The position numbers and the translations under genes are program-made. DNA of 64,000 nt from Spinacia oleracea (Eukaryota; Streptophyta; Magnoliopsida; Caryophyllales; Amaranthaceae): contig NC_079488.1 in NCBI RefSeq assembly GCF_020520425.1, positions 91,183,285 through 91,247,284 of the forward strand, given 5' to 3'. Position 1 is the stretch's first letter. Each line of letters begins with the position of its first letter. The notes under the pieces were generated by a model, which ran no database searches, was not told the DNA's origin, and saw nothing but the letters and a program-made list of their open reading frames with translations. Below, piece after piece: positions 12,408 through 24,563 of this stretch.

Positions 12408-12704
12408 CCGGTGTATAATAAATATTGTAAGCGGGTGTAAAGTTACCCAAAATATTTAAAAGTTAGAGTAAATATTTTAAAAGTTATTAATTTTTTATTG
12501 ATAAATTTTTTCTTTTTAATAAAAAAATTTCCTTCAAAATTACTTATAATGTATTAAGTTAACCATGTACTCCGTAACATTTTAAAAAGTTAATCCATAA
12601 AAAATTCTTCATATACATATAACAAAAAAAGTTAATCAAAATATTTTAAAAGTTACCAAAAACTGGTAAAAGTTAAGAGATGTGCAAAATTTATTATACA
12701 CCGG
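12408..12704. mobile_element. Small inverted-repeat element
   Basis: Begins CCGGTGTATAATAAAT and ends ATTTATTATACACCGG, perfect 16-bp inverted termini (two more flanking bases, AT/AT, also pair). The interior repeats ATTTTAAAAGTTA-type motifs. There is no coding sequence. Similar interior sequence occurs near 43060-43290. Confidence 0.6.
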
Positions 12705-13274
12705 ATTCGTACAAGACCTATTAAAACTTTTACACTATTGTGAGCTTGGTTGTAACTCTTCTAGTTGATACGTCATCGACACTAGCTGTGGTATAATATT
12801 TCACGGTGGTTATAATAGAGGTCGACCTGACAAGGTCTAAGTTTTTCTATTGAAACATATTTTCATACGGAGTATAAGAGGACTCATGAAGTCAATTTAG
12901 TAAGTGTACTTTTGATGTGCTCCTATAAAATATTCTATTATACCCTCGCTCACAATTGAATTAATAATAAATTCTTGCCTTAAATTAAATCAAGAATAAT
13001 TATATCATAATACCAACTTGGAAACAAATTAAATAAATTCAATCGTCTCTATGATTATTGCAATTATAATTTATGATTAAGCTAAATTTGGGGATAATAA
13101 CAGTTAACCCATAATTCGCGTCAATCACCTCTTAAAAGCCAAAAATAAGTAGCATTTGTTTACTATATAAATTTAACCCCTTTCCCATCCTTATCACTCA
13201 AAACAAATAGTATATATTTCGCTCTCCCTTTATGTGATCACTAATGTATGACCATGTTAGAGCATTATATATTA
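12705..13274. other. Gene-free stretch with a diverged Helitron 5'-end copy
   Basis: Sequence from about 12868 (AGTATAAGAGGACTCATGAAGTCA...) resembles the first ~100 bases of the Helitron that starts at 13275, so it is probably an older, truncated relative. Otherwise AT-rich with nothing recognised. Confidence 0.4.
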
Positions 13275-13948
13275 TCTCTATTCTATAATAGAGCTCTTGA
13301 AGTCATTTCGTAAATGCTCTTTTGGTATCCCCTATAAAATAGTCTAAAATACCCTTCATATATAACTTCATCACCAAATTGAATTAGTTAAAAAAGTTGA
13401 ATGTTTTATGACTTTGAATTTAATTAATTTAAAATCGATTATTTAACGCAAATCACCAATTAAAAAAGTCTAATGCAAATCAAGGATTGAATCATGTAAT
13501 CTCTAAAAAAGACATAAAAGAAAATTAGTCAATTAATACTATTTACCAATTTTATTAACATTAATAGTAAAATAAATAAAAAAGTATAAAAGAAAAATAT
13601 TTAGTCAATTAGATTTAATCGCAACAGACAAACAATCAAAAATTTAAAAAAAAAAGTCATAATCAAACATTTAATCATAACCAAATATACTCCTTATTTT
13701 TCATGTAATATTCTTTTCCTTTCAAGTACTTTATTATGTCACATTTTTGTATTGTCAGAAATCAATCATATTTTAATTTAAAATTTGTAAACAAAATTTA
13801 ATAAAAGAAAAATACTCTGTAATAAAAATACATCCCCTATGATTGATGTCTACTTTTTTTGTAGAGAAAGTTTGCAAATATTTTTTTCTACAAAACTTAA
13901 TTTTGTTTTTTATATATATCTGCACGCATCGCGTGCATATAAGACTAG
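13275..13948 (+). mobile_element. Non-autonomous Helitron, 674 bp
   Basis: Begins TCTCTATTCTATAATAGAGC after an A and ends CTAG before a T. The 3' hairpin GCACGCATCGCGTGC (13922-13936) and the tail ATATAAGACTAG are identical to those of the large gene-capturing Helitron at 52356..56777, so both belong to one 3'-end family. No coding capacity seen. Confidence 0.85.
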
Positions 13949-14000
13949 TTTTAGCATATTGCAGCGTAAATCAATAATTTAATTGAAAGTTAAGAACTTA

Positions 14001-14291
14001 CTCTTCCCATCTCATATTACTCGTTAGCCTTTTTTTCCATTTGTCCCATATTATTTGTTATACTTCCAAATTATGAATGGTATCACTATTAATAAATTGC
14101 CTCTTTCATCCCACTAACAAAAGTTTGGTCCTCACACTCTCTCTCGTTCAATTAAAAAAAATACGGAGTACCTAACTCTTATCCATTTACTTTTTCAATA
14201 AAATAACAATTCATAACCAAAGAACCACTTATCAGCTAAAACTTTGTGCAAAGGTAAGAGTAATGTAACGAGTAATGTGGGACGGGGGGAT
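14001..14291. mobile_element. Stowaway-like MITE
   Basis: Left end CTCTTCCCATCTCATATTAC, right end carries the diverged complement (AACGAGTAATGTGGGACGGG). TA flanks both sides. Gene-free interior. Confidence 0.65.
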
Positions 14292-15159
14292 TACTTTTTA
14301 TTTTTTTGTTACCTTACTTCCATTATCGATAACGTTTAGTTCTTTATGTCTAACATGTGATCGGTAGATGTTATTTCATGATCACGGGCTCACGTTCCAT
14401 TTAAAAAAAGGCCATCACACATTCATCTAAATACTAAAGGGTCACATCGAGCTCTATCTTTCCCTAAAAAAAAAATTAAAAAAATATTAAAGGGTCACAT
14501 CATTTTTGAGGTATTCAATTCTTCCCACACTGATTCTCTCTCTATATATACTTTATCTCTCTAACTAGCAACCGACTTGAGCATCGGAGAAGGTATCTCG
14601 GGAACAATCCTCCAAAGTAGCCTATTTTGTTAATTTTATAGGTTACGAGTCACCCAAGAATAAAAAATCGGTCGCCTATTCGGACGACATTGCCACTCAA
14701 CTTACTACATATAATTTCTACGCAAAAACAAGAGTTGTTGCAGATTCGCATAAGTGTTCTAGAACATGATAAACGATCATATATCTAACTAGTGTTGGAT
14801 TGGCTTATAGATTTCTGTAGAGATTAAGTTTTTCTACTACGTACGATTTTGGAATATCTGAGGTTTCTACTTTTGACTTTGTAGGCAGATTGTCACTTAA
14901 TTACCTAACTGCTTTTCGAAAAACAAGGTCCATATTTTGGAATTTAGGTAATGGCATTTTCTAGGGTCACCTTTCCATCAATTGAGATTTGAGGTGTACG
15001 GAGTAGTTGTTATTTGCAAAAGCCAAAAGGGAATCAATTGGAAATAAAATTGAATTGAAATGACACCATGATGGATGTCTATGTAAGACTTGTTCGGTTT
15101 AGGTAATTGATTTTGGGGAATTGATGGACACTTCAGCGTAGCTTAGACTCATTTGAGCG
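14292..15159. other. Gene-free stretch
   Basis: AT-rich sequence without a credible ORF, RNA gene or recognisable element. Confidence 0.3.
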
Positions 15160-16090
15160 TTCTTGCTTGCTATTTTTAGAACAATTATTTCATGAAATAA
15201 TCTCGAGGTTTCATAAAATTCATTAAATAACCCAATATTTTCAGAAATACATAAAAAATAATCACGTGATTTGCGAAAATGTACCAAATGTATGTACTTA
15301 TGGACTAACGGACGTTAGCTCCGTTTCCGTTAGTCAATAAGCCACCAACCCAATAAATTAAACTACTGACCCACTAAATTAAACTACGGTGCATGATTAT
15401 TAAAATCGCGATTCAAATCGTATAATCTTACGTTCTAAGATTCAAATACGGTCTTACGATTCGATTTACAATTCTACACAATTCTACATGCATTTTTTTC
15501 TTTACTAGCGAAAACCATGTAAATTTTAATTACTCTAAAAAAGTTATTAATAGATAAATATTGTTAATTATTGATTATTTAGCTAGTAAATAATTATATA
15601 TTTCAATTTTTAAGTTTTCCACCTATAATATAAGCACTTTCAAAGAATTTGAGAATAAAATATCGATTATACTTGTTCTGCGATTCGATTTTACGATTTG
15701 ATTCTAAGAGTCCTTTATGATTCAAAGTAGAATGACAATTTTTTTGCTACAAAGTATCAAGAAATAAATTAAACCCCACCCTTTAATTTTTTTGCTACCT
15801 TCTCTTCCTCTCTCCGACCACCTTCGCTTCTTCCTCCTCTCTCCCGCCACCTTCCCTTCTCCCCCCTCTCTTTAATCATATCGCCTAGCCCTGACACCAC
15901 CATCCCAACCAGTCAACCACCCAATCAAAACCTCAAAAACAAATTAAGTCTTTTAGTTAATAAGGGCATTTGATATGTTTTCGCAAATCTCAGGGGTATT
16001 TGGTGAATTTCTAAAAATATAAGGGTATTTCATAAATTCTTTGTAAAACCTTAGGGTCATTTTAAAAAAATAACCCTTTTTAGAAGTTTA
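15160..16090. mobile_element. Probable Mutator-like element with long diverged TIRs
   Basis: The left ~130 bases and right ~130 bases are imperfect inverted copies. Shared pieces include TTTCATGAAAT/TTTCATAAATT, TTTGCGAAAATGTACCAAATG on the left and CATTTGATATGTTTTCGCAAA on the right. The arms resemble those of the element at about 17141..19250. The interior contains a CT-rich stretch near 15790-15870. The ends are not precisely defined and no target-site duplication was found. Confidence 0.4.
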
Positions 16091-16485
16091 AAATTAATAG
16101 TTTGACCATTAAAATTGAAATATCAAATTAACTTGGCCAAAAAAATATGCTTGAGAAAAATCTTAGAAAATGAGGAAAAAAAGACTTGAGTTGGTGTGAG
16201 ATACAATAAGGTAAGAAATAAAATGAGAACGGTAAAGATACTTGTGGGTCGGGTCGGGCTTCATATCGTGGGCCTGAATGGACCCAACACACTCTGCATC
16301 GGCCCAGGTCGTACCAGGCCGAAAGTTTCAAAATAGGACACGGGCGCTCGTCCCGGGTCGGGTCGGACCGTTATATATACCTAAGCATAATTTTATTAGA
16401 TTTAGCATGTTTTTTCGTGCTAGGTTGGATCGGGCCTCGTGTCGACCCAACATATAACCATCTTTAGTGAACGGTGCTTGTACTA
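16091..16485. repeat. GC-rich GGGTCGGGTCGG repeat-like stretch
   Basis: A GC-rich island in AT-rich DNA with GGGTCGGGTCGG at 16246 and again at 16355, and scattered GGCCC/GGGCC words. It resembles the 51230-51340 region, so it is probably a decayed dispersed repeat and not a gene. Confidence 0.35.
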
Positions 16486-17068
16486 TCTATACTAATATAT
16501 TAAAAGGCGTTCTTAAGAATGTATACGTGTCACGCATACCTCTCCTCATTACGCCACATCACCACTAATTAGCATCATGACATGTCATTACAACCAAAAA
16601 CATGTAACAAGGATTGAACACCAGACCTCTTTGTTAAAAGTTACACTTCCTACCATCTTAGCAAACCACAACTTATGTTATATCTTTCTATATAAACATA
16701 TTTTTTCTTTTGACGTTAAATAATACATTAAATAAAAGTGAATGCAAAAAAAAAGGACTGATTACTTAATTTATAAATGTACAGTTATTACTTTTCTAGC
16801 TTAAGCCTCAAAAACAAAAAAAAACAAAAAATGGTGCAATAAATCAACTAATTATGAAGAAAAGTATCTAACTTTGTTTTGATTTTCGAATGTGGGATTT
16901 CATATTTGGGAAGTTTGTTGATCGGCCACTGTACTAATCTTGTGTCACCACCGTAATTTGATGTCATTTGATGTCGACGACGACTCCATCTATATGTGCA
17001 CATATTTACAAAATAAATAAACTCGAATAAAAGTAAGAAACCGGGGCAACGCCCGGGCCACACACTAG
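16486..17068 (+). mobile_element. Non-autonomous Helitron, 583 bp
   Basis: Starts TCTATACTAATATATTAAAA after an A and ends CTAG before a T, with the 3' hairpin CCGGGGCAACGCCCGG (17041-17056). Same end family as 8303..8882. The minus strand of about 16611-16680 contains a tRNA-like promoter pair (see findings). Confidence 0.87.
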
Positions 17069-18388
17069 TTATTACAATTCAAAATTGTAGTTCACCCCTT
17101 TGTGGTCCCAACAACTTCAATCAACCATTTTTTATTCGGATTTTTCATGAAATACCCCCGACTTTTAGCATAATTCACCAAAGGCCCATCATGTTTCAGA
17201 AATACATAAAATGTCATCCACAATTCGTATAATACCATTAAATGTCCTTGGAGTTAACGGATGTTAAGTCGCCGTTATCATGAGTTTACGATTACACCCT
17301 TATTTTCTCTTTGGGTGCCATTACCCATCCCGGATCAACTCATTCTTGTGTTTGTTGTTATCTTTCAACTACTTCTCTCTCCCATGTTCTTCCTCTTTTA
17401 ATTGTGTGTGTATTTTGGTAATTATTTTCCCCCGTTCTTGGTTGTTTGTGTTTAAGATATGGGTTCTTGGTTGTTCTTTGTACACAATAATCGGTATTTT
17501 CACTCTAATTTTTCTCTTTATTTCTGGGTTTTCTCTGGGTTCGTTTTTATTTCCTATCATTTTTCGTGTTAAAATCTAGGTCGTTGTTAAAATCTGGGTT
17601 CTGGGTTGGTGTTAAAATCTAGGTTCTGGGTTCGTGTTCAAATCTTTCGTCTTTGATATGGGTTCGTGTTTATCATGGTTCATTTTTTATCTGGGTTCGT
17701 GTTTAGGTGATTGGGTGTGTAATTGGGTTTTTCATGTACGCTCGGCAATTGGGTTTTCTGGGTTCATCAAATACTGTAAATGTATGCTTCATCAAATATC
17801 TGGGTTCGTGTTTGTTTAATTGGGTTTTCAAGGTGATTGGGTGTGTTACTAACTTTTTTTTAATTGCAGAGGTACATTACATCATTATCAATTTTTGGAG
17901 TTGTTGGTTCATACATTTGATCAATTCAGATTAAAGAGAATCAATCCACGAGAATTTAGTCGAATCTAATTCACATTGTCGAAATTAATTAATTCGCAAT
18001 CAAAAGTAAATTTCGCGAGTTTATACGCATTGTGAAGATGATATCCCGTACAATGGGCTTTATCATTGTTCATAAAGGTTGATTTAGGGAATAATATGTA
18101 CTACAATCCCGTAGTATATATTTATAACCGCAATCACATCGGAAGTTGTTGATAAATAAAGAAATTTTATAGGTCGGTTTTTCTATGTTATCTTTTTCCT
18201 TAATAATCACGATTTTAGTCAATGCGCACTATATTTTGGAACGGGGGAAGTAGTATACAATAACTATATATCTGTCGTCAAAAGTATGAGCCTTTCATTG
18301 TTTTTGAAAGAAAACTCATGACAAAAAATCTTATGAAATTAACAAAATAATTGTTCAACTACGTACATAAACCATTCATAAAAGGGTA

Positions 18389-19045
18389 CTCCCTCCGTCA
18401 CTTAATACTCGCACCGGTTTGACCGGTGCGGAGTTTAAGACACTTGAATTGACTTATTAATTTAATGGGTGTTAATTGATAGTGATGTATTTTTTTTTAA
18501 TATAGTTAGTAGGAAATGTGTAAGGGGTGGGGAGTGGTGAGTGGAGTGAATTTTCAAATGATTTTTTTGTAGGGAGTATGGTGTAGGTGGGTTAGAGCAT
18601 CTCTAATGGTAAGTCAATTTGACAATTAGCTTGTTATGCCACATAAGATTTCAAGCTATTTCATTGTCTAGCTAGTTTGTGTTCCAATGGCTAGCAACTA
18701 GCTTGTTATTTAAATTGGTCTCACTTGTCCCATTTGTCAATTAATAATTTGGCAACTTTTGGAGCTAGTTGTCAAGCAAATTAGCTTGTTTAAGCTAATT
18801 TGCTTGGCCAAGCTAATTTGCTTGGCCAAGCTAATTTATTACTTTTATTCCAATGGTGTAGCTACTAGCTTGAAACTTTAATAAATTTCAAGCTAGTCCC
18901 TAGCTATAACCATTGGAGATGCTCTTAGTAGGTAAGTGCGAGAAATAATATAATATTTGTAAATATTTCCATTTATAGAAGCGGTGCAAGTATTAAGGGA
19001 CGGTCCGAAAAGGAAAGCGGTGCGAGTATTAAGGGACGGAGGGAG
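18389..19045. mobile_element. Stowaway MITE carrying a nested Tourist-like MITE
   Basis: Ends CTCCCTCCGTCACTTAATAC on the left and TTAAGGGACGGAGGGAG on the right, TA on both sides (18387-18388, 19046-19047). After removing the nested element (18595..18924 plus one TTA) the Stowaway is about 324 bp. A 5'-truncated relative lies at about 26965..27229 upstream of SRP9. Confidence 0.87.
18595..18924. mobile_element. Tourist/PIF-Harbinger-type MITE, 330 bp
   Basis: Inverted termini GAGCATCTCTAATGG and CCATTGGAGATGCTC, flanked by the trinucleotide TTA on both sides (18592-18594, 18925-18927), as for PIF/Harbinger elements. The centre has tandem copies of AAGCTAATTTGCTTGGCC. Confidence 0.87.
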
Positions 19046-19306
19046 TATTCAAACACAAAATCTAGGGTATTTGGTGAAATAAGTATTAAATGGGGGTATT
19101 TAGTGAATGTGAAACTTGGCTAACGGAGGACTAACATCGCGTCATTAGTAAGGGTGTCTTGGGTATTAAGTAATTTATGAGGGACATTTTATGTATTTCT
19201 GAAACTTGATGGGCGTTTGGTGAATTATGCTAAAATTCGGGGGTATTTCATGAAAAATGTAAATCAAGTGTTAAAAATTGGGTTCAACAAAATCTATTAT
19301 ATTATA

Positions 19307-19694
19307 TCTATTACTATATACTAAAAGAGACACCAGGAATGACACGTGTCAATTTCTGGTGCGATTTTTTTCCGCCAAAAACCACTTTCCCAAAAAAGTG
19401 TATCTGTTTTGTTTTATTTTTATTCTCTACCTTTTTTTATATAAACTATTTATGTATGAAAAAAAAAACTAATTTATAAATTATGGTAATAATAAATACG
19501 ACGTAATAATAATTATTCTGAATTGTTATATTTTGCTATATTAATAATGGAAAATATATCACTCAATATTTTGGTCAAATTATCATATTAGCATTTTAAA
19601 TATGCATATTAGATGAATAAATTTAAACAAGTATGTTAAAAATGTATTGTGAAAAAAATTATCAAAATCCGTGCGTGCACGGGATCTAATCTAG
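19307..19694 (+). mobile_element. Non-autonomous Helitron, 388 bp
   Basis: Starts TCTATTACTATATACTAAAA after an A, ends ATCTAATCTAG before a T. The 3' hairpin CCGTGCGTGCACGG (perfect stem) lies just upstream. No ORF. Confidence 0.8.
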
Positions 19695-20877
19695 TATTAT
19701 ACTAAAAGAGACACCGACACCAGAAATGACACGTGTTATTTCCTGGTGCGATTTTTTCCCGCCCTAAATTATTTTCTTGAGTTTTAAAATTAGCACCACA
19801 AAGTATCCGATGACAAGATTCCAGTGTATGTAAATTGGTAATAAGTTTATTACGGAATACATGCACTCAAATTGGTAATAATTTAATTACGAATATTTGC
19901 ACTCAAATTGGTTAAGAATTGGTTATTACGAAATATATGCACTCTAATTGGTAATAATTTTATTATGAATATACTCCATTTAAAATGACTAGAATTTCTG
20001 TAAAAAAAAAAATTGACGAGTAGTTTAATTGATAGAGAATCGTAATCTATGGTTATGGTTATGGAAATTACATATGAAATTGGTGTAAACAAAAAAAAAA
20101 TTGACCAATAGTTTAATTGATAGAGAAACGTAATCTATGGTTATAGTTATGAAAATTATCTATTGACTATGAAAATTCATGGTTATAAAAATATTTGACC
20201 AAAATTTAATTGAAATAGACTCCAAATATATGGCAATAACAAATTGCACTGTACATGTTTATATAGGCTGACAGAAACGAATTAGAATCTTTTACAAGAA
20301 TTATATACATAAAATAAAAGTAGATCTTTGACATATAAACCAAACATTTTGGTATAATACATAATCTGCCAACTCCATTTTTGAAATTAACGCCTATCAC
20401 AAAAAGGGAAAAATATATTTGATATTTTTAGATTAAAAAAAAAATCTTTGAGAATATCTTCATAACCCTAAACTTATGCATTACAAAAACCACGAAGGTA
20501 TAACATTAAAAAAACCACGTACAGCTAAATTGCTCATATTATTCTTAAATTTATTAGAGCTTTTAAACACACCAATTAGAAACTAAGACAAATATTAACC
20601 AGTCATTCTCTCTTGATTAGTTTTCTTAAAGGCTTTGATAACTTGGTGCCTACTAAGCTCATTACATACAAGATACCACCAAACATCAAACATCAAACAT
20701 GTCCACTTCTTTTTCTTTCTTAATAATATCCGCTATTTACTTTTTAACGATCTCCTTTAAAAAATAAACATTGATGGTATTGAAAAATAGGTTCTTACGA
20801 ATGTATTTTTGAAAAGATACATACCTTCTCAATTATTTTGGATTACCATGTGTGTAGTGGCACGGGTCTGAAACTAG
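19695..20877 (+). mobile_element. Helitron-like remnant abutting the previous Helitron
   Basis: Directly after the CTAG end at 19694 a second copy of the 5' sequence begins (TATTATACTAAAAGAGACAC, then GACACGTGTTATTTCCTGGT). A degenerate 3' end with CACGGGTCTGAAACTAG is at 20861-20877. Internal tandem copies of ATTGGTAATAAnTTNATTAC occur at 19830-19970 and a duplicated block (AATTGACnAnTAGTTTAATT) at about 20010 and 20100. The first bases are not canonical. Confidence 0.4.
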
Positions 20878-21915
20878 TAACCTATAAACACGTAACCCAA
20901 TTAAATATCTGGTCTAGAAAATAGGGTATTGTAATTGATATGTTTATCAGATCATATACCATATCCGAAAACTTGAATAGAGGGTACGGGTATAGTTATA
21001 TACGGATATCATTCAATACTAAATTAAAATAGGTACTAGTACCTGATAGCAGTCTGATAAGTTTGTTTTATTCATTTTACCAACTTAAGTATCTTTATTG
21101 AAACACTAAACTCCTAAAATTGCACTTATCACTTTACAATTAGAGTAAATAATAATATTTTCTAATTTCCTTAACAATCGATGATAAAACTAGATTTTAT
21201 TGGGAATTTTTTTTTTTAATAAATTAATTCAGACATAGATAAAATTTATTTAGTCTAATCCGTAAGTTGCATGAGAACTAACCTACTTATACCTGATGAT
21301 AACTTATCTGAACTTATCTAATTTTATTGCGCCCGAAACTTTTTTTTAATATGTGAACGAAATGCTTTTTTTTTTGTTAAAAAAAACCTTAATTTCAAAA
21401 AAGAAAAAAAAAAGAAAAGAAAAAGGTGGTGAATGGGGCCGAAGCGATCCAAACCGAACCCAGCAGTCTAACCATTTATAAACCCAACAACTTTATCTAC
21501 AGAAGCTTTAGAAATTAGAACAAACTGCAGCAAATGACACTTCTCCCGAGTCTCGTATGAGTATACGTATATTGCAACTTCATCTCTGGTTAGTGTATTT
21601 TCTCTCTCTTACTTGTTCATTTTCTGTTTTCTTTCTTTAATCTTATACTGAACTAATGTTTCTGTTATCGAAATACTGTAATTTGTTCCCAATTTAGACC
21701 AATTTTGCGTTTTAATTCTATTGCTTATCATGTTCAGTCAGTTCATTGATAAATTAATTGAAAGAAACTGAAGTAATTATAGTTTTGGATGATTTCCTGC
21801 TCATTTGGGGGAGGGGGAAGTAAGTTTTAATTTGAGTGAATTTTATTTTCGGTAGAAATACTTGAATCAAAATCTGTATTGAAATTACAGGAATTTCCTA
21901 TAAATCTGAAAGAGG
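20878..21915 (+). other. 5' flank of the L18-like gene
   Basis: AT-rich upstream DNA with no recognised element. The segment 21540-21900 is likely transcribed leader: it has T/C-rich stretches and a possible donor (CTG|GTTAGT, about 21589) and acceptor (ACAG, 21890) for a 5'-UTR intron, but I cannot verify this. Confidence 0.3.
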
Positions 21916-23854
21916 ATGGCTTGTAGTATATCGGCTAGTACATTTCTCATATCTTCAGACTTTTTTCGACCTCGAATCAACAAACCCACTTCGTTATCAT
22001 GGTCTTCTTCCATGCCTCAATTGAATCTCTCACTCAATTCCAGAACTAATTTGTCAAATTCCACTCCCAAACAGGTACTATTTACTGCTTCATTGTCCAA
22101 CATTTATGTATGCGTCGTCTTTTATCGGAGTATTACTTTCGTCTAGATTTGGTTGTCAAATTGATTCCGGACGAAGGGAGTATGTTTACCCATCTGTTGT
22201 GCTTCGGTTTCTACTTTCAATTTAAAATGCTGTGTTGGGACTATTGAAATTGATAGTTAGTGCTTGCTACATTTTGTGTCAAAATAATTGGCAACATTTG
22301 AAATTTGGGGATAAAAGTGCCGCGTTCTATTCACCTGATTTCCAATTATTTTTCCTGAAGTTATCTTATCTGAACTTATCTGAACTTGTCTAAACTTATT
22401 AGAACTTATCAAAACTTATTTTAGTTATAAATTGTATTTGGCCAACCTTATTTTTCCTGAACTTATCTTATCTGAACTTATCTGAACTTGACTGAACTTA
22501 TCTGAACTTATTTTTCCTGAAATAAGTGGAAATAAGGTGAACAGAACAAGCTATTTTTGATGTGAAATTGTGAAGTATTTCGTTTAGGAAGTAAATTATT
22601 ATGAGATTATCATTATACGGTTTTTATCATGATATGAATTAAGCAGTAACAACATTTATAAGATTGGACAACAAAAATTAAATGTGGCTTCTTGTATAAA
22701 GACGAGGAAGTATTTCAAGAAGTATGTTTGACAATGTTGTGTACAATTTCATTGTACTTGTTGCCTTTGTTGGTCTAAAACGATATATATTGTGTCACAC
22801 GAAATGAGATCACGTTTCTTCATCCATCCAAGCATGCTTCATTGCTCCATATGAAACTCTTAGGAGGAGGCTTGTCATTTTGATTCTTTTGCAATATAGG
22901 TACTCTGTTGGCTTTTCTGCAGTCATCATTCAGGTGGTTGTGCAATGTGTCTGGTTGAGATGGTTGTGCTAGTCTAGTTGTGAAAAAAGTGAGCTTATTA
23001 CTATTGTGTTTAGGCGAAAGCAATGTTCTTTCTTTCCACACTTCATGTGAGATATGATCATCTTTTGATGTCAATGATAAGTACAACTGTTTGTACTTGT
23101 ATGTAATTAAATCAGAATGACCAATTTGGTGCATTACTCTCTAATAGCAAAAATTTAAACAATCATGGCTAAATGAAAAAAAAGTCCTTTTGCCTAGTTC
23201 TTTAGGGAACATTACGGGGAGTGAAATGCCTTATATACCTTTAAGGAGTAGCTGTGGTCGGAGACTTGGAGTTGGGGTAGAGCTCTGTTGATATTGCACA
23301 TCTTTGCACCGTGCTATTAGCCAGACTGAAATGTATTTAGGAGTCGAATAGATGGTTTAGCTGGGATCGATATATTCTTATGCGCATTAGTCTATACATC
23401 GAAAGCCATGTCTGTTGCAATTGTACTGGCTGATCTGAATTTGAGTTTATACATGTAGGACTTTGTTGTTCAAGCAGCCTGGACCAGGAGATCTCGAGGA
23501 GAACCAAAGAAAAGCGGAAGGAAATCATGGAAACAACGGACTGATATGTACTTGAGACCTTTTCTGCTGAATGTTTACTTCTCAAAGAGGTTCATACAAG
23601 CCAAAGTGATGCACCGTGGAACCAGCAAAGTGATATCTGTTGCCACCACAAATTCTAAGGATTTAAGAACTACCTTGCCATCTCTTCTTGATACTAATGC
23701 TTGTAGAGTCGTGGGCAAGCTAATAGCTGAACGATCAAAAGAAGCCGATGTATATGCCATGGCCTATGAGCCTAGGAAAGATGAGCGGATTGAGGGTAAA
23801 CTTGGTATTATCCTGGATACCATCAAAGAAAACGGGATCATTTTTGTAGACTAA
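21916..23854 (+). CDS. Ribosomal protein L18/L5e family (uL18), organellar type
   Basis: Two exons, 21916-22074 and 23459-23854, joined in phase 0 through a GT..AG intron of 1384 bp; 184 residues. Residues 1 to about 55 are Ser/Thr/Asn-rich, low in acids, and look like a chloroplast (or dual) transit peptide. The rest is an uL18-like domain: a basic segment (RRSRGEPKKSGRKS), the RPFLLNVYFSKRFIQAKV strand, TLPSLLDTNACRVVGKLIAE helix, and a C terminus ending FVD. This agrees with plant 'ribosomal L18p/L5e family' proteins such as At1g08845, which would bind 5S rRNA in the organellar large subunit. It differs from the canonical chloroplast L18 in its C-terminal half, so it may be an L18-like paralogue. 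The intron contains a repeat with reiterated TCTGAACTTA (22360-22520). It is convergent with SRP9, 709 bp away. Confidence 0.85.
22355..22550. repeat. TCTGAACTTA tandem repeat within the L18-like intron
   Basis: Repeated decamer-like units (TCTGAACTTA, TCTGAACTTG, TTAGAACTTA) at about 22370-22410 and 22465-22510, ending with CCTGAAATAAGTGGAAATAA and AACAGAAC. A related stretch lies at about 43730-43900, so this is a dispersed element. Confidence 0.5.
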
Positions 23855-24563
23855 TTTTACCACATTTTCTAGCTATGGTGTTGTCTGAAATTATGAGCTT
23901 AATCTTTTCTTAATCATATTTTACATGTTTCAATCACAACATGAGTTTAATCTTTTCTTAATCTGACTTCAATTTCGGGCAAACATATTTTCTTAATCAT
24001 ATTATTGGAATGTGACTTGTTTTAGGGACGAAGTAGTCTCGGTAATGGATACTGATCAATTAGTGAAGTTGAGAAATAAAAGAGGCATCTGGCTTTTATA
24101 GTCAGTACGCAGAGTCACAGATGCAGATAGCTATATTTTGCTTGCAATCTTGAATCTCCTTTCCAAACTTCACTAAAATTTGATTCAACATGTTTCTGTA
24201 TCACAATTTCATTGCTGATTAGTTGATGTCATTTAATAAACTGGTCAGGTGAAAAATATGCTACATACTACATACCCACCAACACAATGTGTTAATGCTC
24301 TTCACAAGTTGCATAAAGCAAAGAACCGAGCCATATTAGGCTGGGCTTTATACAGCATTCTTAGACGAACTTGCAAAGAAAAAGTCAGGCCTGAATCATT
24401 CTTTGTGAAAATTACTACTTGTCCATTGCCCTTGGCTAAAATAATATTGACATCATGACAAAATCTGTAAAGCAATGAAAAAATATCTGCGCAATAACTC
24501 GTGCTCCAGCAGTAACATGCCAATCCCAACCCCTAGTTTCTAGTCAAACATCAAAGCTGCAAG
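23855..24563. other. Convergent 3' intergenic region between L18-like and SRP9
   Basis: Presumed 3'-UTRs of the two convergent genes. A partial direct repeat (GAGnTTAATCTTTTCTTAAT at about 23895 and 23943) is the only visible structure. Confidence 0.4.

Larger units (their letters stand above)
17141..19250. mobile_element. Mutator-like element with ~100-200 bp TIRs, host of nested MITEs
   Basis: Left arm from about 17145 (TTTTTCATGAAATACCCCCG, then TTTTAGCATAATTCACCAAA and TTTCAGAAATACATAAAATG) is mirrored by the right arm ending about 19258 with the same words reverse-complemented. Long TIRs fit Mutator-like elements. The interior 17280-18100 has a repeated phrase TGGGTTCGTGTT and no transposase; it may be captured host sequence. 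The Stowaway MITE 18389..19045 is inserted in it. I could not define the target-site duplication. Confidence 0.6.

Noticed and set aside
17280-17934. Possible small genes in the Mutator-like interior
   Set aside because: Frames of 60-99 codons on both strands with hydrophobic, repetitive content and no signature; kept only as a possible captured segment.
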